Positions 1 through 11,000 of a DNA stretch of 64,000 bases are shown in pieces (position 1 is the stretch's first letter; every line of letters begins with the position of its first letter). Source of the stretch: Nansenia antarctica (Eukaryota; Chordata; Actinopteri; Argentiniformes; Microstomatidae); assembly GCA_963989245.1 (NCBI GenBank), contig OZ022341.1, forward strand, positions 50,659,669 through 50,723,668. The letters run 5' to 3'. The position numbers were made by a program, and so were the translations under genes. Below the pieces are notes generated by a model. The model had not been told where the DNA came from, did no database searches, and saw nothing but the letters and a program-made list of their open reading frames with translations.

Positions 1-948
1 GGATGGCAAAAAAAATAAAAAGAATATACAGAATATAAACTTGTGATACCGGTTTCCATCCATCAGCTCTGAAGGTTTACGTTACTCACGGATCCAATGT
101 CCTTCCAAAAGAGCAGTCTGGCTCCGTCGCAAACACAACAGGAAAAGTATGTCCAACTTGGCGAAAGTTTCCGAGTATTTCCAACTTGCGCGAGTTCTTC
201 AACTTGCGACAGTTTTTCAACTAGATGTGATGGCTATCATGTCTATCAAAATTATCAAATTAGCCATCGTCCTGGCATGATTGGGTGTTGGTTTCAACGC
301 ACCTGTTGTTTGTCCTTCCTCCGTTTGCAACAAGAAACTCTGGACCTTTTCATGAATTAAAGTGGTCTTAAAATCCAAAGTCCAAATAAAAGTAACAAAC
401 GAAAGTAATATATGTTGGTGTACATACCACAGCGCACAGTAGCTGCTGCTTGTTCTCCCGCTGTAGTTGTAGCTGGTGGTGGTACCCCGCCATAAACGTT
501 CATGCAGTTTCGGATCGCTCATAGCCACTGCTAGCTTCAGCAATGTTTGAAGTGTCTGGGACATCTTTTTTCTTGAAAAATCCATCCATCTGTCGCTGTT
601 TTCGTTTAATTTTTCAAAGTTATTTAACGTGATATCTTATTTGTGCACCTAGCTAGCTAGATCAGCTTTTTGTATCTTTTAGATGGTACTACCGGTGACT
701 TTTAGCCCGTTAATTTGCGAGGAGAAAACACAGGCGCCCGAGCATTTCGGCAGGTAAGACTGCTGAGCAGGGATGGTTGAGTCTGCACGGTTCTCATGCC
801 GGTTCACATTTAGACCAATCAGGAGTAGCCCTTGTGTCACGTCGTCAACTGAATGTTTAATGTCATTAATCTGATTTTGGATCAGCGGTTAGAGAGAGAT
901 GGGCGTGGATTTAGGTGCACTTTTAGTCAACATCCATTATAGCGCTGA
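1..948. other. No recognised gene
   Basis: A minus-strand reading frame at 585-217 opens MDFSRKKMSQTLQTLLKLAV and could be an exon with a donor near 429 (GTATGT). I do not recognise it. Nothing else is supported. Confidence 0.3.
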
Positions 949-3037
949 TTGAGATTGAGATTGAGATAACGTTTATTGCCACTATGCGTTACACATATAG
1001 GAATTTGCTTCGTCACCACAGCAAGTGCGTTTATACTTTTTTCACATATCAAAAAACAGGACAACACAACAACAACACAGGACAGACAACAGTGCATTGG
1101 ATAGTGCGGTATAAAGTAAAGTGCAGTGCAGAGTTTTTTTTTTTTACAGAGTCCAGTTCAGTCCTGGGCAGACTTGGGGGCGGGGGGGGGGGGGAAGCCA
1201 GAGTCATTTAACAGCCTGGCGGCTGAGGGGTAGAAGCTGAGCCTGTGGCGGGCCTTAAGTGCCTTAGGCAGCCGCAACCTTCTTCCAGAGGGAAGCAGGG
1301 TGAGGAGGCCGTGGCCGGGGTGGAAGGGGTCAGCCATGATCTTCCTTGCCCTCCTCAGAGCCCTGGTGTCGTGCAGGGAGTTGAGGGAGGGCAAGGGACA
1401 GCCGATCACCCTCTCTGCTGAACGTCGCACCCGCTGCAACTTGGCCTTGTCCTTGGTCGTTGCAGCAGGGAACCAGGTGATGATGGAGTGGGTGAGGATG
1501 GATTCTATGATGGCCGTGTAGAACTGGACCATCATGGACCTCGGCAGCCTGAGTTTCCTCAGCTGCCGGAGGAAGAACATCCTCTTCTGGGCCTTCTTTG
1601 TGAGGACCTCGGTGTTCTGCTCCCACTTTAGGTCCCGGGAGATGGTCATGCCTAGAAAGCGGCATGACTCCACGGAGGCCACCGGGGTACCTCCCAGCGT
1701 GATGGGAGGGGGCAGGGCTGCTTTCCTTCGGAAGTCCACCACCATCTCCACTGTTTTTAGAGCATTTAGCTCCAGATTGTTTAAGCTGCACCATCTCTGC
1801 AGCCCCTCGATCTCACCCCTGTAGGCAGATTCGTCCCCCCCGGAGATGAGGCCCACCAGGGTGGTGTCGTCTGCAAACTTCAGGAGCTTGACCGAGGGGT
1901 GGCGGGAGACACAGCTGTTGGTGTAGAGGGAGAATAGTGCTGGAGACAGGACGCAGCCCTGCGGGGAGCCCGTGCTGGTGGTCCTGGAGCTGGAAATGCT
2001 CTTCCCCAGCTTCACCCGCTGAGACCTGTCAGTCAGGAAGTCCGTGATCCACCTGCAGGTGGAGACCGGCACCTGCAGCAGGGATAGCTGGTGCTCCAGG
2101 ATGTGTGGGAGGATCGTGTTGAAGGCCGAGCTGAAGTCCACGAACAGGATCCTGGCGTAGTTGCCTGCAGTGTCTAGGTGTTCTAGTACGTAGTGCAGAG
2201 CCATGTTCACGGCGTCCTCCGTGGATCTATTGGCTCTGTACGCGAACTGCAGGGGGTCCAGCACAGGATCCGTGATGAGCTTCAGGTAGGCCAGGACAAG
2301 GCGCTCCAGGACCTTCATGACGACGGAGGTCAGAGCGACGGGTCTGTAGTCGTTGAGGCCTGTGACCTTGGCCTTCTTGGGGACGGGGATGATGGTTGAT
2401 GCCTTGAAGCACGCTGGGACGTGACACAGCTCCAGCGAGGCGTTGAAGATGTTGGTGAACACCGGGGCCAGCTGGTCGGCGCAGTGCTTCAAGACAGAGG
2501 GAGAGACGGAATCCGGACCAGCTGCCTTCCGGGGATTCTGCCTCTTAAACAGTCTGTTTACCTCTCGCACTGTGACAGAGAGAGGGGGTGGGGAAGGGGG
2601 GGTGGGGGTGGGCGGGGCGGGTGAGGAGGGGGGAGGGAGGGGGGGGGGAGGGGGGAGGGTGGGGGTAGCAGGAGGGACATTGGCCCCCCTGGGGGACGGG
2701 GGTGGTGGTTGTAGCCGGGGGGTGTGGAGGGAGAGGGCGGGGGTGGGCGGGAACCTCTCTTTCTCAAACCTACAATAGAACTCGTTCAGCTCGTTAGCGA
2801 GGGGGAGGTTGTCGGACATCAGCGGGGACCTGGGTTTGTAGTTGGTGATGGTCTTTAGGCCTTTCCAGACGGAGGTGGAATCCCCCTCAGAGAGCTGTTT
2901 CTGCAGCTTCTCCGAAAAGCGATGCTTCGCCTCCTTCACCGCTTTGGCGAACCTGTACTTGGCCTGCTTGACCCGGTCCACGTCCCCACTGCGCCTAGCC
3001 ACCTCCTTCTCTGACCTCAGACGCCTCGATCTCGGAT
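949..3037 (-). mobile_element. 5'-truncated CR1/L2-like LINE with reverse transcriptase
   Basis: A minus-strand open frame covers 3002-1158 (614 residues). It has NDYRPVALTSVVMKVLERLV, SSAFNTI, GSPQGCVLSPALF and the catalytic FADD, so the reverse transcriptase domain is intact by eye. The endonuclease is missing because the copy starts at about 3037. A 50-residue proline-rich linker precedes the RT. The 3' end carries a short tail of repeated ATTGAG units (plus-strand reading). A near-identical 3' copy lies at 23984-24677. Confidence 0.88.
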
Positions 3038-3103
3038 CAGATATATTTTAATCAGCTAAAATGTTCAGAGGTGGATTTTTTTAAATTATTTTTTAGTGGA
3101 CTG

Positions 3104-3172
3104 AATCAATTAGTGGCGGAGGAAATTCATTCGTGGCGGCCCGCCACCAATAAATGCATATAGAGGAAACAC
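3104..3172. mobile_element. Terminal fragment of a DNA transposon
   Basis: Matches the right end of the element at 54759-55719: GTGGCGGAGGAAATTC, a GGCGG/CCGCC hairpin and the end GAGGAAACACTG. Confidence 0.6.
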
Positions 3173-3530
<358 letters not shown>

Positions 3531-3599
3531 CCCACACCTCCAAACTCATTTCATTGATTGGACTCAAGGTTTGTTAACTCCTGCCTCCAATTAGCTTTT

Positions 3600-3812
3600 G
3601 TAGAAGCCTAGGGGTTCTTTACATTCCAACCTACACTGTGAATGTCTGAATGATGTATTCAATATGGACAAGAACAATGCAATAATTTGTGTGTTATTAG
3701 TTAAAACAGATTGTGTTTGTTCATTATTGTAACTTAGATCATGTTTTAAGACCGATTTATACACAAATGCAGGTAATTCCAAAGGGTTCACAGATTTTTT
3801 TCTTGCCACTGT
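3600..3812. mobile_element. Tc1-like transposon end fragment
   Basis: Runs from GGGTTCTTTACATTCCAACC to TTTCTTGCCACTGTA, a pattern I recall from fish Tc1-like 3' ends. No coding capacity. Confidence 0.5.
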
Positions 3813-4213
3813 ATTGACAGACACACACATACAGACACAATGGATAGTGCTAGCACAAGCGGTGGTAGATGGATAGCGCTAGCACTAACGGTGGTCTAAT
3901 AATGATGCGTGTGTAACTAGTGGAAGCCCTGACCTAAACACCCGCATAATAACTACTTAGAAAACAGGTTGCTTACCATGACTGTGTTCTCCACGCTATC
4001 TGTAAGTGTACCTAGCTGCTTGAAGCTAAAAGTTATTCCAACAGCAGTGGAGTTTAGCAGACAGGAAGATGTTAGCTCGCGCATCATGTGACTTGGATGA
4101 GACGTATACCCCTCCCCATACACACAAATACTTTTTGCAGATCTACACAATTCACGTGGATTACCTATTTTGAGGTAAAAACTGTGAATTTCGCTGAAAG
4201 GTGACACGTTTGT

Positions 4214-4263
<50 letters not shown>

Positions 4264-4279
4264 ACACATGATTACGTAC

Positions 4280-4371
4280 TCTGCTATGACATTGTTGGGG
4301 TCTAGGTCCTTCCCTGTTCCTTGATTGACAGCTTTCATCGAGAAGGAGAGCTTCACCTTACCATCCCTCAT
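4280..4371 (-). CDS. zcchc17: ZCCHC17 third coding exon
   Basis: Acceptor CTCCATTAG, then MRDGKVKLSFSMKAVNQGTG and DLDPNNVIA, 30 codons plus two bases, donor GTACGT. An alternative donor TAC|GTAATC five bases downstream would add a partial codon; the first is preferred by comparison with the mammalian reading. A (GT)n tract follows within 20 bases. Confidence 0.85.
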
Positions 4372-6454
4372 CTAATGGAGAGATGAAGGGAAGGAGGGAC
4401 AGAGAACGACAGAGAGAGGGGGAGATAGGGAGATAGTGTGAGAGCGCAGATTCTGAATCCTTTGTATACCATGTTGAGATGGGGTGGGTGTGGGTGTGTG
4501 TGTGTGTGTGTGTTACCTCTTTTCCGATGACTTTGATCCACACCTTCTCCCCCACATCAACTACCTCTGCAGTATTCTCAACACGACACGCAGACAACTC
4601 ACTTATGTGAACCAACCCTGAGAGAAGAGAGTGACAGAGAGAGAGAGAAAGAAGGAGGTGGATTGGGTGAGAGATAGCGGGATAGATAGAGGGGAAGAAG
4701 AGTGGACCAAAGAAGAGTGGAGAAAAGCAAGAGAAAGAGAAATGTTACCTTATGTAAGCTGACAGTAACCATGTATGTGTCAAGTCAACTCAAGACACAA
4801 AGATGTTGTAGAGAGATAATAATAATAACTTTTATTTGTATAGCGCTTTTCTTGCAAACATTGCAGCTCAAAGTGCTCCAATCATTATATACTCATAATT
4901 TAATTATTTTGTCATTTAAAGGCAATATTAAAAGGATGGGTTTTTAGGGGTGGGCATCAATGATCGATGATCGATTAATTGATCGATAAGGTCTTGGTCG
5001 ATCACAAAATATTTTGCTCGATAATCGTTAATATTTTTTTTTAATATAGTTTGTCCACGTTATGTGTGAGAAATGAACTTTGCATTTGCCTTCGCATTGA
5101 ATTTCGCAACGCAGTACGGCATGACGGAAGTTCCCGTACGTTAGTGTAACCTGACCTCCAGTAATAGGTGCACGATCTCCACTACTTCCTGAAAGGCACC
5201 TTGCATGTTTAATTGATTAATCAGCTGTGCGGTAAACTGTTGGAACACACACTGCTTGGAAAATGGCGAAACGAAGCTTGGTGTGGGAGCATTTTGATCT
5301 GAAAGGCGACCTCGTTCATTGCAAACACTGCGCAGTGACCTATAAATATAATACGACGACGACCCCGATGAAATACCACCTGCAAACCGTACACCCGACC
5401 CTGACTGCTCCTTCGCTACCTTGTACTTCTCAGCCCTCCATCATGCCTCATCTTATACGCGGGAGGTGTGATGCACAACGAGAAGAGAAAATAACGATGG
5501 CCATCTGCAAATTAATTGAAACAGATATTCTGCCGCTCAGTTTTGTCGAGGGTAGAGGATTTCGTGCGCTGATGCAAATAGTCGAGCCAGCATATCCTGT
5601 TCCATCGTGACGTTCCATAACCAGGCACATTTTTTACTGCTCCTATGGTGAGTTACTTATTTTCTATATTTTTATTTATAATGTAAAATGTGTTTTTAAG
5701 TTAAACAATTTAGGCTACTCACTGCCTTGTTTAAGAGGATTGTTATCTGACTGTAGTGTCTAGTTAATGTGAATGAATGAATGTGTGCATTGTGCAATTC
5801 TGCAATAGCAACACAAATAAAGTTTTTTCCCCAAGGAAAACATGCTTGTTATTTCTGCCCTATTTTTTTTTTTTATGAAAAAAAAGCTTATTGATTAATC
5901 GATAATTGATCGTTAATTCTTACGATTATCGGAAAAAAAATGTTGATCGTTTGCCCAGCCCTAGTTTTTAGTCTTTAGTTGCTGAGGTTGCATCCCTAAT
6001 GTAAACTGGCAGTGCATCCCACAATTTGGGTGCATAAAATGAGAATGCAGCCTCACCAAATCTCTTCTTTTGTACATGTGGTACACAGAGAAAACCAGCG
6101 TCAGACAAACTGAGAGCTCTATTGGGCTGATATGCTAGCAAAAGGTCTTTCAGATATTCTGGTGCTGTGCCAGTGAGAGCTTTATAAAGAAGCAGAAGGA
6201 TCTTGACATCTATTCTGAACTTAACAGGAAGCCAGTGTAGAGTCTCTAAAATAGGAGTTATATGAGCTCTTCTGCTTGTTTTGGTTAAAACTCTCACTGC
6301 TGCATTTTGCCAACCCACCTTGCTTCTTGTACCCGGGGATCTTGACGAAGGCTCCGTAGGTCTGGACAGACGCCACCTCCCCTTTAAGGACGCTGTACAT
6401 GGCTGGCAGGTCTTCCAGGCCAGAGGGCTCCCGCCCGTCGTCAAACTCAGCCAT
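4280..6454 (-). CDS. zcchc17: ZCCHC17 (pNO40/PS1D), 5' part: start codon and S1 domain
   Basis: ZCCHC17 is a nucleolar RNA-binding protein with an N-terminal S1 domain and a CCHC zinc knuckle; it is linked to ribosomal RNA and splicing. Three minus-strand coding exons are visible: 6454-6319, 4617-4517 and 4371-4280, giving 109 codons plus two bases with phases that join exactly. The ATG at 6454 opens MAEFDDGREPSG. The S1 fold runs from about residue 18 to 95, including GAFVKIPGYKKQG and VDVGEKVWIKVIG, then the family signature VNQGTGKDLDPNNVIAE. The zinc knuckle and basic tail are not in the first 4.2 kb, so the gene continues beyond position 1. It lies head to head with SNRNP40, as in human. 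Its first intron shown here holds a LINE interrupted by a hAT. Identification is from remembered orthologue sequence and synteny. Confidence 0.93.
4517..4617 (-). CDS. zcchc17: ZCCHC17 second coding exon (S1 domain)
   Basis: Acceptor CTCTCAG, 101 bases, donor GTAACA. Encodes the second half of the S1 fold (LVHISELSACRVENTAEVVD onward to IGKE). It completes the split glycine of the previous exon and ends in phase 0. Confidence 0.92.
4819..6317 (-). mobile_element. LINE 3' fragment in ZCCHC17 intron, split by a hAT
   Basis: The minus frame at 6317-5972 reads NAAVRVLTKT, ITPILETLHWLPVKFRIDVK and FGEAAFSFYAPKLWDALPVY, the C-terminal region of non-LTR retrotransposons. It continues across the hAT at 4948-5963 into a 3' UTR ending in an ATT-repeat tail at 4819. 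Its truncated 5' edge touches the splice donor of the ZCCHC17 start exon. Confidence 0.8.
4948..5963 (+). mobile_element. hAT element with BED-finger transposase fragment
   Basis: It is bounded by the exact 8-bp duplication GTTTTTAG (4940-4947 and 5964-5971). Inner ends read GGGTGGGCA and TGCCCAGCCCTA, with ATCGAT-rich subterminal repeats. The frame 5263-5610 encodes MAKRSLVWEHFDLKGDLVHC and CKHCAVTYKYNTTTTPMKYH, a BED zinc finger, then a truncated hAT N-terminus. No catalytic core remains. Confidence 0.9.
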
Positions 6455-6477
6455 GGCCCCGCGATGGCTATACTCTC
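6319..6477 (-). CDS. zcchc17: ZCCHC17 exon with start codon
   Basis: The exon follows a CTTGTCTGCAG acceptor and ends CAAG before GTGGGT. Coding starts at the ATG at 6454 (45 codons plus one base). An in-frame ATG at 6487 lies on the intron side of the acceptor and is not used. At least one upstream non-coding exon is expected. A LINE fragment abuts the donor. Confidence 0.9.
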
Positions 6478-6559
6478 CTGCAGACAAGAGGACAACCTGG
6501 GTGAGGAGAACACTCTGCTGCAGGTCCTGTCTTCACTTCCACCTAGTCCAGAGTCGGAG

Positions 6560-6773
6560 CGGAAGTGAGGTCCCTAGGTCCCTATCTTGTAGATAGTACT
6601 AGCTTTTTTGTCTGTCTTACATGTAACGATGAATTGAGAATCAAGGACCCCAATTGAAATAAGCCAGTGGCTTTCTTGGGTTTTTATCCTGTTAGTTGAC
6701 CTTGTATGTAATATGTACTTTCTTGTACCTACTTCTGCAAATCTTCTAATAAAGTTTTCAATCAATCAAAAAA
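6560..6773 (+). mobile_element. Retroelement 3' end-like sequence
   Basis: Ends in AATAAAG followed by an AATC-type short repeat tail, like a LINE 3' terminus. No frame recognised. Confidence 0.35.
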
Positions 6774-7062
6774 GCTTGCTTGGTGATACACCTCGAGTAG
6801 TTGACAAGTGAGTTTTCTTGTTTTACGAGGGGTATTTAGCAAGCTTGATGCCCGATAAAGAGGGCAACCACCATCTGAGTGAGTCAACCATCTGAGTGAG
6901 TGATAGAAGGATTTTATGACGAAACTGCGTCTCGGCAGGGTCTTTGATATTGCAATACATGTACAATACAAGTGTCAGACTCCATGGTGTCCATAGCATA
7001 GGACAATGCCATCTGGCTACGATAGGGCATGGCTGGATGTGAGACCTTTTGTTGTTCTTTAA

Positions 7063-7349
7063 AGGGGCAATCTGGGACTCAAACAACACCAAATACTCCC
7101 ACCCCCCCCTCTCAAAGTCAGACCAAGCTTTAGTTTATCATAGTTTTAACCATGTTGTTTTCAAGCTATAAAGGTACTTACAATGATATTCTTTACAAAC
7201 AAAAACCAGCTTATATTTGGTGAGGTAAGACTCAGGTTAGTTGAACTAAGCTCCGGAAGCATTTATAAGTTATATATTTCAAGAAACAACGAAAATCTAT
7301 TATTCATTTAAAAGTTAAAAAGCGCATGTACCAATCCTAGATTGCCCCT
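7063..7349. mobile_element. TTAA-flanked MITE
   Basis: Terminal inverted repeats AGGGGCAATCT and AGATTGCCCCT are flanked by TTAA (7059-7062 and 7350-7353), a piggyBac/Kolobok-type target site. Non-coding. Confidence 0.8.
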
Positions 7350-7734
7350 TTAAGAAGTGATGGATGATGCATGAATGAGTTGCATTTTCCTAACAATATT
7401 CTGCCTGCAGAGTTGCAATAAACCAGTTTGTTGTTAATTGTGCAGGACTGTACTTACTAGTTGAAAAGTTAACAGAACGGCTGTTAACATAGTAGTTTAC
7501 CTTTAGTGAAGAGTAGGGTTTAGCTGCTGCTGGGTTGGTGGCTAGCTAGCTAGCAAAGTTAGCGTCACCAGCCTGCCAAACGGTTGCACAAAGGTCCTAT
7601 GACCTTTTATGGCTGACAACGAATATATTCCCATTCCACAGATTTTCTAGAAATGAACTTCTAAATTACATTATGCTACAATGCTTCTCTACACATTTAC
7701 AAACATTAGAGGAGATCTACCTTGCGTGGCGGAG

Positions 7735-7984
7735 TGTTTATTGTAGATGGGGATTTGACATGATTTCTTCCGGTGCATCTGGTCATTAACAATGACAGCC
7801 AATCACAGCGATCAGCGCAAACTTCAAACAATCAGACGTCCTGTTTCGTGCGGAAGCACTTCGTCTCTACTCTTCTTCGGTGCTGAGTCGAAACGGAAGC
7901 TTCCGTTGATAAGAAAGAAAGTTCCTTCATTCATTTCGGGACAAATAAACCAAATTCTACATCGTTTTACTTGATTATTCAGCT
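7735..7984. promoter_or_regulatory. Probable bidirectional promoter of ZCCHC17 and SNRNP40
   Basis: The two start codons are 1.53 kb apart and diverge. Upstream of the SNRNP40 ATG there are ETS-like GGAA motifs: CTTCCGG at 7767-7773, GCGGAAG near 7850 and a palindromic pair ACGGAAGCTTCCGT near 7893. ETS sites without a TATA box are typical of housekeeping bidirectional promoters. Transcription starts were not determined. Confidence 0.5.
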
Positions 7985-8089
7985 ATGATTGAGCCCAAGA
8001 AGAGAGCAGCAGACATGGCCGTGGTCCCCGTGGGCATCAAGCGGCCCCGGACGGACCTGATCGCGGCGGCTCAATCTCAATCGACGATG
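7985..8089 (+). CDS. snrnp40: SNRNP40 coding exon 1
   Basis: 35 codons from the ATG to a methionine before a weak donor GTACAT. Encodes the basic, poorly conserved N-terminus with KKRAAD and IKRPRTD. Confidence 0.92.
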
Positions 8090-11000
8090 GTACATGTCGC
8101 TAGCTAGCTGGCTACTTAGCTTGATAGCAAGCCTATGTTTTTTTTTTTTTGCTCAACATTTGCTCAACATAAATATGTAACTGCACTACTCTCAAACCAA
8201 CAAGACAACACAGGTTGCATTCGTTGTTTTCTAGATTATATAACGTTGTGAGATTTAAGATAGTTGGCTAATTTAGCCTCACTGTTGTTAGCATCGCGTG
8301 ATCACCTTGATCTCAGGTTTCACTCTCACAACAAGCTCCACAAGATGAAGAATAAATACGTTTCAATACATTTTAGTCTACACACCGTATGTGTGTCTGT
8401 GTGTTTGAGAGAGACTGTGTATGATTCACACTATGTTGTTATGATACCAGTGTGACCACATGTGGTTGTCCTCAGGGTCCACCGCGGAGCTCCAGCCTCC
8501 AGGCTCCCATCATGCTGATGTGTGGCCACGAGGGAGAGGTCTACTGCTGCAAGTTCCACCCCAACGGGGCGACATTGGCCTCCGCTGGATACGACAGACT
8601 CATTCGTGAGTTAAACACACACCTTAACCCAACTACATATATACATATATATATACACACACACTAAACCAACTTGTACACCACTTTTACACCCCCTCCC
8701 TATACATTAGTTCTCTCCCTCATCCGTCTCTCTCTCTCTCTGTCTCTCCTCCAGTGATGTGGAATGTGTATGGAGACTGTGATAACTTCGCCACTCTGAA
8801 AGGACACAGCGGAGCCGTGATGGAGCTGCACTACAACACAGACGGAAGGTATGGTACACACACACACACACACACACCTTAATCCACTGTTTCACTGACT
8901 TATATAAGGCTTGGTTTTATGTGTGTGTTCTGACCCTGTCTCTCTCTGTGTGTGTGTGTGTGTGTGGGTGTTAGCATGCTGTTCTCTGCGAGCACGGACA
9001 AGACGGTGGGCGTGTGGGACAGCGAGACGGGCGAGAGGATGAAGCGTCTGAAAGGCCACACCTCCTTCGTGAACTCCTGCTACCCCGCCCGCCGCGGACC
9101 CCAGCTGGTGTGCACCGGCAGCGACGACGGAACTGTCAAGGTAACCGCGACGACCGCCAAAGCCCACCAGACTCTGTTCGCCCAAAGCTGCATTATAACC
9201 TGCGTCCTAGTTACAGGGTTCCCACGGGTCCTTGAAATCCTTGAAAGTTTGTGAATTTGAGAAAAAGGAATCAAGGTCTTAAAAGTTTGTGAAAATAGAC
9301 ATGGTCATTGAAAGTGCTTGAACTCCACTCTCTATCTCTCTCCAAAAAAATATATTCTAAAATGTTTTGCTTAGCTTGTCAACTAGTTCTGTCTCAAACA
9401 ATGCCGTGTTGGGTCCTTGAATTTGAGGGAATTGAGTCTTGAAAGTCCTTGAAAGGTGCTTGAATTTTATGTTTCAGAAGGTGTGGGAACCCTGTAGTTA
9501 GTCACTGTGTACTGGTCACTGTGTACTGGTCACTGTGTACTGGTCACTGTGTACTGGTCGCTGTGTACTGGTCGCTGTGTACTGGTCACTATATACTGGT
9601 CACTGTGTACTGGTCACAAAGATAATTCACGCCATTTAGCTGACGCCTGAATCCAAAGCGACTTACATTGCAGCGAGCGCATACATTTTTCAGTATATAT
9701 GGTCCCAACGGTTAACGAACCTTCAACGTGGCCGCTGTTAGTGCCACGCTCTACCAGGTGAGCCACAGATGACCACAAGATGACTTCTAGTCCTTTGAAC
9801 TAGGTAGTCTTTGAACTAGGTAGTGTGTCAGTGGTAGGGTGTCAACAAGGTAGGGTGTCAGTGATGTCTGTATTACTCTGTAATATAGTTGTAGTTGTCG
9901 ATGATATCTATATTTTGTGTGAGTGTTACCTCTGTTTGTTTTTTTTTGGGGAGGGGGGGGGGGATTGTTCGTTTTTTTTTGTTGATGATATTTCTGTTTG
10001 CGTTGTTTGTGGTGTAGCTCTGGGACATCCGTAAGAAGGGGGCGGTCCATACGTTCCAGAACACCTATCAGGTGCTGGCGGTGACCTTCAACGACACCAG
10101 CGACCAGATCCTGTCAGGAGGCATCGACAACGACATCAAGGTGCCTCGGCCTATCAGAGAGGACGATTACCGTCTTATTAGCATATTCTTTTTTATTTAT
10201 TCGTTTATTTAAAAGGGACAATGGACAGTCATTGACTCTCCCTGAATTAGCTGGGTAGCTAAATTACATCAGCAGTCCCTGGGCAAGTAAATCCACAGGG
10301 AAATACGGTACGATAAAATAATGTCAAGAGAGTGTGATTACTGTGTCATGCCGTTTTAGCTTTGCTCTCTGTGTGTGTGTGTGTGTAGGTATGGGACCTT
10401 AGGCAGAATAAGCTGATCTACAGTATGCACGGGCACGGAGACTCTCTGACAGGACTCAGTCTGAGCTCCGAGGGATCCTACCTGCTCTCCAACTCCATGG
10501 ACAACACAGGTGTGTGTGTGTGTGTGTGCACGCACACGATTCAACATTAGTGTGTGTCAGGGTTTCCGTTAACCGGTAATTACCGGTCTTTGTCCGGTAA
10601 CATTTGTTGAAGTCCGACAAATTGAAAACTCGTCGGACATAATGTCCGGTGAAAATAATTCCCTCTAAGCATAATTTGAATACAATTCGCTAAAGTTCAC
10701 ATTTTGTATTCAAATTGGCTTCGGACCACCATTTTCAGCTGAGCACCAAACACACACACTCATACACACACAACACTGCCCGAGAGAGAAGGACCCGCCC
10801 CCTTTAGTATGGGCTAATATAGGCTAACTAAAGGGGGCGGGTCCTTCTCTCTCGGGCAGTGTTGTGTGTGTATGAGTGTGTGTGTGTTTGGTGCTCAGCT
10901 GAAAATGGTGGCCCGAAGCGGAGCGCCTTAACTTTATCGCACAATAACAAGGATAACAAACGAAACGGACAACATTTACACTAAGATGGAGACAAACTTC

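Noticed and set aside
5263..5610. A host ZBED-like gene
   Set aside because: The BED-finger frame lies between hAT ends with an exact 8-bp duplication and is truncated.
6452..6487. Upstream in-frame ATG at 6487 as the ZCCHC17 start
   Set aside because: It lies before a good CTTGTCTGCAG acceptor, and the MAEFDDGREP start fits the family better.
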